Shown here: piece by piece, positions 12,605 to 52,500 of the stretch
Layout of the letters: each line of letters opens with the position of its first letter
How positions within the stretch are numbered: the first letter of the stretch is position 1
Notes under the pieces: model-generated
What the model saw: the letters and a program-made list of their open reading frames with translations, nothing else
Told to the model about the DNA's origin: nothing
Databases searched by the model: none
Assembly: GCF_964340395.1 (NCBI RefSeq)
Contig: NC_135561.1
Span: 15,560,461 to 15,612,960, forward strand
Direction of reading: 5' to 3'
DNA: 52,500 bases
From: Glandiceps talaboti
Taxonomy: Eukaryota > Hemichordata > Enteropneusta > Spengelidae
Translations under genes and position numbers: made by a program

Positions 12605-12632
12605 CCAGACACGTGATTTGAATTGGATATCG

Positions 12633-12638
12633 TTTATT
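12633..12638 (-). terminator. Likely poly(A) signal AATAAA, gene B
   Basis: AATAAA on the minus strand, 377 bp past the stop codon, within a block (TTTAATAAACGATATC) that is conserved at the equivalent place after gene C. Confidence 0.55.
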
Positions 12639-13014
12639 AAATATGCAAAGCATTTACAGTAAAACTCTCATGTTCCATTTATTACGAAGAAAACACATGC
12701 AATATCGTTGTAATGAAAATTAATGTAGTTTGTTTTTGTTTTTTATATTTTTCATTGATTGTCATATTATTCATCTGGTTCGGATTAAAACAAAGTCAAA
12801 TTGGAACATATTTCTGTATTAATAAATGAGAGAATTGTGTTTCTATAGGAACTGATCGAAGTTGTTGTCATAGAAACTCTAAAGTTGATAATCGTTTGAG
12901 TATGCTTTTGAAAGTTTCAACTTATTCAAATTGTTCAAACACAAATACTTTTCCATGTTGCAGAACTATAGTGTAATCAATTCTGATATCGAATTTATCA
13001 TGACGGGAACAATC

Positions 13015-22557
<9,543 letters not shown>

Positions 22558-22633
22558 TGTGCAGTGGTAATGGAGCGTTCTACAATGCTGAATCATAGAT
22601 CTGGCTTAGTTGCGAGGTTACCGGGCGAGGTTA

Positions 22634-22641
22634 TTACGTCA
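22634..22641 (-). promoter_or_regulatory. CRE-like TGACGTAA upstream of gene B
   Basis: Octamer 77 bp before the start codon, within a stretch conserved between B, C and D (also GCAACTNNGCCAG nearer the start). Confidence 0.45.
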
Positions 22642-23421
22642 CCATGATGGTATTTCAGATTAGTTCTGTAATCAGTCACTGGACTCTGGTAGTCAGATGA
22701 TTCAAAGAGATAGTAAATGGTCACATTGATTGACTCCGTGCTGTACACTTGCAAATACAAGTCATTGTATGGCATCAGGCTGTTACAAGACTAAATAAAT
22801 TATACTGGTTCTATATAGTCAAAGATGCAACCAATGAAGCTGTTCATATGCAATAAGCTAATCGTACACGCTTTTTCAGTGACTAGGGATGTGTTGTATT
22901 GGTCAGTGGAGAGGGGGCGTCCACTATTTCAGCAAGCAAAATGTTATGTCAGCTGATTGGGTATGGGTATACTCTAAGGCAAAACGTATCGGCAATGTGA
23001 ACAGTATTTAAACGTTATTGCATTTATAAGAATGGAATTTGAAAAACATAACTGTCGAGAGTGATTCGTTGGTGTTTTAAGCCGTTAGATTAATCTAATG
23101 GTGAATAAATATATTTTCGGAAGAGCAGATGACGATGGATGATGGGGAAAGGGCAATGTCTAATATGCTGACATGACGGGAAGGGAGACATGCGCTAACC
23201 TACACTGATATTTTGTTAGCAGTGGGCATATGGATCCAATGGGAGGGTGTGTCGTAAATGCTGCTGTGGGTGGGATCTTCAAGAGGGGTCATTACGATCA
23301 ATTAGTTCATGTGAAAACCATATTGTACATGAAATGTAATATAATATAACGAATCGACAAAACTTCCATGTACCTAAAATAATTATATTGCACATTACTT
23401 GTGAATATCCGCTGCAACACA

Positions 23422-23607
<186 letters not shown>

Positions 23608-23789
23608 GAGGCAGGGACAGTGAGGGGGAGACCGACAGCACAGTCGCACATATACACACATACATTGTAGGATGCCTATAGCCCTAATGAATTACTGTAG
23701 TGTTAAGATGTGCTAATATAACAGAAATGTTCTTGTTGTAGCTAGTGCAACACAAAAGGAATCAGACACGCGATGTTTATTTGATATAA

Positions 23790-23795
23790 TTTATT
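23790..23795 (-). terminator. Likely poly(A) signal AATAAA, gene C
   Basis: AATAAA on the minus strand, 387 bp past the stop codon, aligned with the gene B signal. A second AATAAA lies at 23776-23781. Confidence 0.55.
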
Positions 23796-24181
23796 AAATT
23801 TGCAAAGTATATACAGTAAAATATCATTTTCAATTCATTACCAAGAACACAATTGTAATATCCTTTTTAATAATTATAGTTTTTTTCTTTCGCTCATTCA
23901 GATATAGTGTTACAACCTTTTCTCATCTGGTTCACTTAAAAGACAAAGTCAAATTGGAACATATTTCTGTATGGATAAATGAAGTAAAGGAAAGAATTGT
24001 GTTTCTATAGGAACTGATCGAAGCTGTTGTCATAGACACTCTAACGTTGATCATCGTTTGGGAATGCTTTGAAAGTTTCAACTTAATCACATTGTTCAAA
24101 TACAAATACTTGTCCATTCTCAACTTGCTGAACTATAGTGTACTCAATCCTGATATCGAATTTATCATAACGAGAATAATC

Positions 24182-35514
<11,333 letters not shown>

Positions 35515-35590
35515 TGTGCAGTGGTAATGAAGCGTGCTACAATGCTGAATCTTAGATCTGGCCCAGTTGCGAGGTTACCGGGAGAGGTCA

Positions 35591-35598
35591 TTACGTCG
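35591..35598 (-). promoter_or_regulatory. CRE-like CGACGTAA upstream of gene C
   Basis: Same position as in gene B, with a T-to-C change in the first base of the octamer. Confidence 0.4.
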
Positions 35599-36649
35599 CC
35601 ATGATGGTATTTCAGATTAGTTCTGTAATCAGTCACTGGACTCTGGTAGTCAGATGATTCAAAGAGATAGTAAATGGTCACATTGACTGATTCTGTGCTG
35701 TCTTGCAAATGTCTTTGTATGGATTCAGGCTGTTAAATGACTAAATAAATTATACTGGTTCTATATAGTCAAAGATGCAACCACCGAAGCTGTTCATATG
35801 CAATAAGCTAATCGTACACATTTTTTCAGTGACAAGGGGTCTGTTGTATTGGTCAGTGGAGAGGTGGCATCCACTATTTCAGTGAGCAAAACTGTTATGT
35901 CAGCCGATTAGGGAAGGAAGGCAAACGTATCGGCGAATTGAACAGTATTTAAACGTTATTGCAATTATAAGAATGGGATTTGAGTGACAGAGTGATTCGT
36001 TGGTGTTTTAAGCCGTTAGATTAATCTAATGGTGAATAAATATCTTTTCTGAAAAGCAGATGACGTTGAATGATGGGGAACGATGTCTAATATGCTGCCT
36101 GGGAAAGGAGACCGGCGCTAATCTACAGTGACATTTATTAACAGTGGGTATATGGATCCAATGGGAGGGTGTGTTGTCAATGCTGCCGTGCATGTGTACA
36201 TACAAACAGCTTTCAATTTTGCCTTCATCGTCTGTAGAACTAAAAACTATGTCAATATAGTAACCATTTTTGGCTGTTCCAATTAAATTATGAGAATTCA
36301 TTTGTTGGCTCCACCTACTGCAATTGGGTACTTACAGTTCCTTACACATGTTACACGTAATCTATACATTGCATTGGCAAACGATATTTACCATGTTGAT
36401 GTCTATTAATGACACCATATATACTTCTTTTAAAGTGACAAGGACCAAAATACTCTATGAGAGGGGTTATCACTAAGCGTATTGCCTCAAAACAAACATG
36501 AAATACAGTCGATTACTCCATGTGAAAACTATATTGTACATGAAATGTAATATAATGAATCGATATAACACTTCCATGTACCTAACAAATACATACATTG
36601 CACATTACTTATAATATCCGCCGCAACACATACACACACTCACGAATTC

Positions 36650-36770
<121 letters not shown>

Positions 36771-36817
36771 ACTCTGCATATATCCATGGATCAGACACGT
36801 GGTATCATTTATTATCA

Positions 36818-36823
36818 TTTATT
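36818..36823 (-). terminator. Likely poly(A) signal AATAAA, gene D
   Basis: AATAAA on the minus strand, about 440 bp past the stop codon, with another at 36808-36813. The following CACGTGTCTGATCC block is shared with the ends of B and C. Confidence 0.5.
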
Positions 36824-37264
36824 ACAATAAAAGTCAGATCCCACTGCTTAGTTTGACACACGTCTTATCTTTTTAATAAAATGTATTTTTTTTCTCTGTC
36901 GACTTGTTATGTTAGCAATCATTATCATTAGCAACCCTTTCGGATGTGATGTTGCAATTATAAAGTTTATTCTTCTCAATTCTTTAATTGTCGTATCTGA
37001 TCTGATCACGTTAAACTCAAAGTTCAAGTCAAATTGGGACTATTTATTACATGAATACATGAAGTCACTGACAGAATAGTGTTCCTATGGAAACTGATCG
37101 AAACTGTTGTCATACACGTTTTAACGTTGAGAATAATTTGGGAATTGTCGTGGCAGTTTTCCCCTGTACCTAACATTCTTCAAATACAAATTTAAATAAT
37201 CATCCACGCTCATTTTACAACCGTTAGTCTTTCTGATATTAAATTCATCAGAATGAGAACAGTT

Positions 37265-49394
<12,130 letters not shown>

Positions 49395-49462
49395 TGTGCA
49401 GTGATGATAGGACTTGCTACAATGGAACTGTGAGTCATAGACCTGGCTCAGTTGCTAGGTGA

Positions 49463-49470
49463 TTACGTCA
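49463..49470 (-). promoter_or_regulatory. CRE-like TGACGTAA upstream of gene D
   Basis: Octamer 69 bp before the start codon, conserved although the rest of the D upstream region has drifted from B and C. Confidence 0.45.
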
Positions 49471-50208
49471 TCATGACGGCATTTCATATCATACTGTGAT
49501 TAGTTAGATCATACAATCAGTCACGAGATTAGCAGATGACCCATTGATCAAATTAATCCAAAGATATATTAAAATGGTGGCATTGACTAACTCTGTGCTG
49601 TCTTAGAAAGACACATCAATGTATGGGTTAAGACTGTAAACAGACTAAACCAAAAATATACGGGTTATGAGATCTAGAGCCACAGGTGCAATCAACGAAG
49701 CCGTTAGTTGAAACCCTGTTCGTATACGAGTTTTTATGTTACGAACGTGAGGTGAAACAGGCAGTATTTCAGCGATCAACACGTTATGTCAGTTAAGTAG
49801 GTAAGGCTACTCGAGGGATGGGTAACGACAGTGTGGGCAGCATGTGAACGTTATTGAGTTTGAATACACACTTTGTACCGATGTATTAATAAGGTATCTG
49901 TCTGTGAGTTTTGCGCGTTGGGGGTCCAAGTAGGCGATCGATCGATAGCATGGTAGCCAATGGAACTCATGAACACCGAAATTATTGGGGTATATGATGA
50001 GGCCCTTTCGATGACTGAATAATAATAGATGGTTTATTAAAACAGTTTTATGACCACATGCTGAAATGGTCAAATTATTTGAGTTTACATATCAGTTAAA
50101 ATAAGAATAGAAAAAGAGCTTACTCAAAAGAAAAAAAAAACACTGGTCAAAAAATTCATTTAAAATACAAAAATAAAAATCTGAACACGGAGAACAAGAT
50201 AAAAGCTT

Positions 50209-50210
<2 letters not shown>

Positions 50211-50248
<38 letters not shown>
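50211..50248. repeat. (CA)n array
   Basis: Dinucleotide repeat just past the recognisable 3' end of the LINE. Confidence 0.9.
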
Positions 50249-50251
<3 letters not shown>

Positions 50252-50309
50252 CCGAGCAAACGAACAAAAAAACAACAACAACCGTATACATGTACAATGA
50301 ATATCCACA

Positions 50310-50953
50310 AGCGAGACATTTTATTTAGCCAACATAACACTACAGACAACAGGACTGTTTTCTTTTCGTTTGGTCCTACATTTGAAAGTGACGTTTCTAT
50401 TATTACGTGTATGATACTGTACTTGTGTTGAACTGGGGGCAGCACCAGGTGGTGGAGTCTGTGATCACCCTTAAGTATAGAGGATACAAACGCTATACAA
50501 ATATGCTTACGTCTATTCTCAAGGGTTTCGATATAACTGTAGAGTCTGACTAGGATTGAAATGGGTATATTATACGGAGTGCCCTCTTTTGGGCACTCTC
50601 CTACGAAATGCTGCTCTGAGTTTGTCTGATAGTCCTCCCTGCCATACAACACTGGAGTATTCTAGGGAGGAAGGGACAAAAGAAATGTAAATAAGCTTTA
50701 GGTCCTAGTTGTTTGCACCGTACATATTCAGGACTCTCATGATGTGTAGACGTTTGGATGCTTTGCTTATGATTTCATTAATATGTACATCCCTTTTCAA
50801 GTTGTAGGTGACATTTAGTCCCAAGCATTTGTAAACATTAACAATTTCTAGTACAGATTGACCAATAACAAGATGAGTGAGATCTACACCAGTCTTCGAA
50901 AAAGACTTCTTCGGATTTAAACTCATGTTGTTGTTGTTGTTGTTGTTGTTGTT

Positions 50954-51027
<74 letters not shown>

Positions 51028-51047
51028 CGTCGTCGTCGTCGTCGTCG

Positions 51048-51091
<44 letters not shown>

Positions 51092-52170
51092 GGAAGACCA
51101 GTCAAAAATTCTAGTTAGATCATCTTGTATGTTAGATTTACTGGAATCATAGCAATGAAAATGTTCTGATATTGTGGTATCGTCCATGAAAATAAAATGT
51201 GAGTTTACAATAGGAACCTGGATATTGCCTTTATGATTACCAATCTTTTCCTTATAGTACGTCTTCCTGCTCGACTCAAATGCTTTTTTGACTTTATTTC
51301 TCCTATATTATACAAGTGTACTCTACCATTTCTGTATGCTTTCTACCGTTTCTGTATTATTGATTTAACTGCTGTTGTCATGAATTGTTTATCAGATTAG
51401 TGGACTTTAATAATCTTTTCTCTGAAGAACTGGTTGATTGCTGTTGTAGTTGTTGTTGGTCTTATCTTCGAATTCGCATGTCTTGTTTTGGAAAACTTCC
51501 ACCCAGTCATGTTTGGTGACCCACTTACCGAATTGCCTGATATTTGAGTCTTTTGTTGGGCGTGTTCTGATCGACTTTGATGACACTCTCAGCTTTTCTA
51601 TCGATGACATTATCACAGTTGCATGGTCCGAGGTACCGAGTGGAGCTAGTGATATCGGCCTGTTGTAAAAACGTTCTATATTGCTGAGTGTCAAGTCTAA
51701 AACCACGTTTTGTCTGGTTGGAGATTTTACTAACTGCTTTAATTGGCAAGTGTTTGAAATGTTTGTAACATCCATTCGATTGAAGTCACCCATTATAATT
51801 GTTCCGGTATATGGGGCATTGGATTTGACTTGGTCCACTATATAGATATGATATTGTCATTCAATTTCCTTTCATTCGTCGCTGGTGGATGATAGACGCA
51901 GCCAATAAGTAATTTTGACACTGTCCTTGGCAACCAATGTGGGCGGGCTGTGCACCAAATTGATTCAACATCATCGGTGTTTGTTAGGAGTTGGGCACCG
52001 AGTGGTTTGGGATGCAGGTGGGTGTGTATATACATACACACTCCTCCTCCTCTCTTGTCTATGCGATCCTTTCGATAGAGTTGGTAGTTATCCATAGCAA
52101 CTTATTGATCACTAATTTCATCACTAAACCATGTCTCGGTCACTGCAGTAATCTGGATGTTATTCATTGT
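50310..52170 (-). mobile_element. Decayed CR1/L2-like LINE with internal deletion
   Basis: Endonuclease part at 52170-51407: V-T-E-T-W-F, Y-R-K-D-R-I-D-K-R-G-G-G-V, G-C-V-Y-H-P-P, the catalytic-site motif G-D-F-N and the terminal S-D-H. Then the linker R-N-K-V-K-K-A-F with T-Y-Y-K-E-K-I at about 51300-51235 jumps in frame to the end of the RT palm, F-M-D-D-T-T (the usual ADD box), so most of the RT fingers and palm are deleted. Next come W-S and M-S-L-N-P-K-K-S on either side of a trinucleotide array. The thumb follows with L-E-Y-S-S-V-V-W, then the C-terminal R-L-H-H-L-V-L-P-P. Stops (TAG at 50705-50707, TAA near 52107) and at least two frameshifts show it is dead. The family call rests on motif order. 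Confidence 0.75.
50927..51092. repeat. (TTG)n/(TCG)n trinucleotide array inside the LINE
   Basis: Alternating blocks of TTG and TCG. On the LINE strand they read as Asn (AAC) and Asp (GAC) runs in the RT frame, between W-S-S and M-S-L-N. Confidence 0.9.
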
Positions 52171-52287
52171 ACAAGTTGACTGTAACCGTGTAGATCATGA
52201 TGGATTCACCTAATGATGTTTTGGGGGGAATTGAGATCAACATCTTTACTCCATCACATTATCCAATTCATTGAATCCCAATTTATA

Positions 52288-52428
52288 AGCAATAACCCCC
52301 GCCGAAGGCGGGTATACACGAGATTTTGGTACAATTCGCGACATATAGCACGAGCCGAATGGCGAGTGCTATATGGAGCGAATTGTACCAAATTCGAGTG
52401 TATACCCGCCTTCTCGGGGGTTATTGCT
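52288..52428. mobile_element. Hairpin MITE
   Basis: About 141 bp that fold almost completely. The left arm AGCAATAACCCCCGCCGAAG... and the right arm end ...TCGGGGGTTATTGCT pair over about 60 bp, through GGTACAATTCGC and GCGAATTGTACC, to a small loop near 52358. GC-rich against AT-rich surroundings. No coding. A target duplication is not clear. Confidence 0.75.
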
Positions 52429-52500
52429 ATTATACTATATCAAAATATGTGTCTATTTCTTCTAAATGTGATTCTGTGGTTATTTATATGTCTGAAAAGG

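Noticed and set aside
50877-51152. Plus-strand poly-Leu/Ser frame and minus-strand poly-Thr frame
   Set aside because: They are other-frame translations of the trinucleotide array; only the Asn/Asp frame continues into RT motifs on both sides.

Overview
This is a piece of an animal genome, probably a marine invertebrate. The evidence is GT-AG introns of about 0.2-2 kb, an AT-rich base composition, many microsatellites, tRNA-headed SINEs, non-LTR retrotransposon fragments and small hairpin transposons. I cannot name the phylum from the sequence alone.

The window is dominated by four head-to-tail paralogues on the minus strand. Each has the exon structure of an NRF-6-like gene ('nose resistant to fluoxetine' family: secreted Cys-rich NRF domain followed by a multi-pass acyltransferase-3 domain). 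From left to right they are gene A (443-11977, runs off the left edge), gene B (13015-22557), gene C (24182-35514) and gene D (37265-49394). By matching splice sites between copies I resolved 14 coding exons each for B, C and D. They give uninterrupted reading frames of 697, 698 and 701 codons with almost identical exon lengths and phases. B and C are closest, D is further away and A is the most divergent. Stop-to-next-start gaps are only 1-1.8 kb. Each carries a TGACGT-type motif 59-77 bp upstream of the start codon of the gene on its left. Downstream of each of B, C and D there is a matched AATAAA signal and then a long GA/TC array.

Gene A is broken. A 2.55 kb foldback transposon, whose arms are tandem 20-21 bp repeats, sits inside exon 2 with a 6 bp target duplication. 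Exon 8 also has an in-frame TAA. Removing the element and one target copy leaves exactly the 155 bp exon 2 length of the other three genes.

Other structure: intron 12 of B, C and D carries two decayed partial copies of exon 13, and intron 11 of B and C carries a partial copy of exon 11. Intron 3 of gene C holds a Penelope-like or retrozyme-like repeat flanked by (TA)n arrays, with a near-perfect hairpin and a candidate hammerhead ribozyme. Intron 2 of C holds a 5'-truncated non-LTR element. Intron 8 of D contains a 750 bp TTAGG-type array that reads as CTAAC repeats in gene sense. The right end (about 50310-52170) is a decayed CR1/L2-like LINE with an expanded trinucleotide repeat inside its reverse-transcriptase region, then a 141 bp hairpin MITE.

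Stretches where I see only ordinary intron or spacer sequence: 1029-2224, 2678-3390, 5141-6390, 6872-7650, 10360-11676, 11978-12489, 15116-16069, 22558-23421, 28826-29572, 35515-36651, 43529-44677, 45987-46954 and 49471-50309. No prokaryotic features, CRISPR arrays or intact tRNA/rRNA genes were seen.
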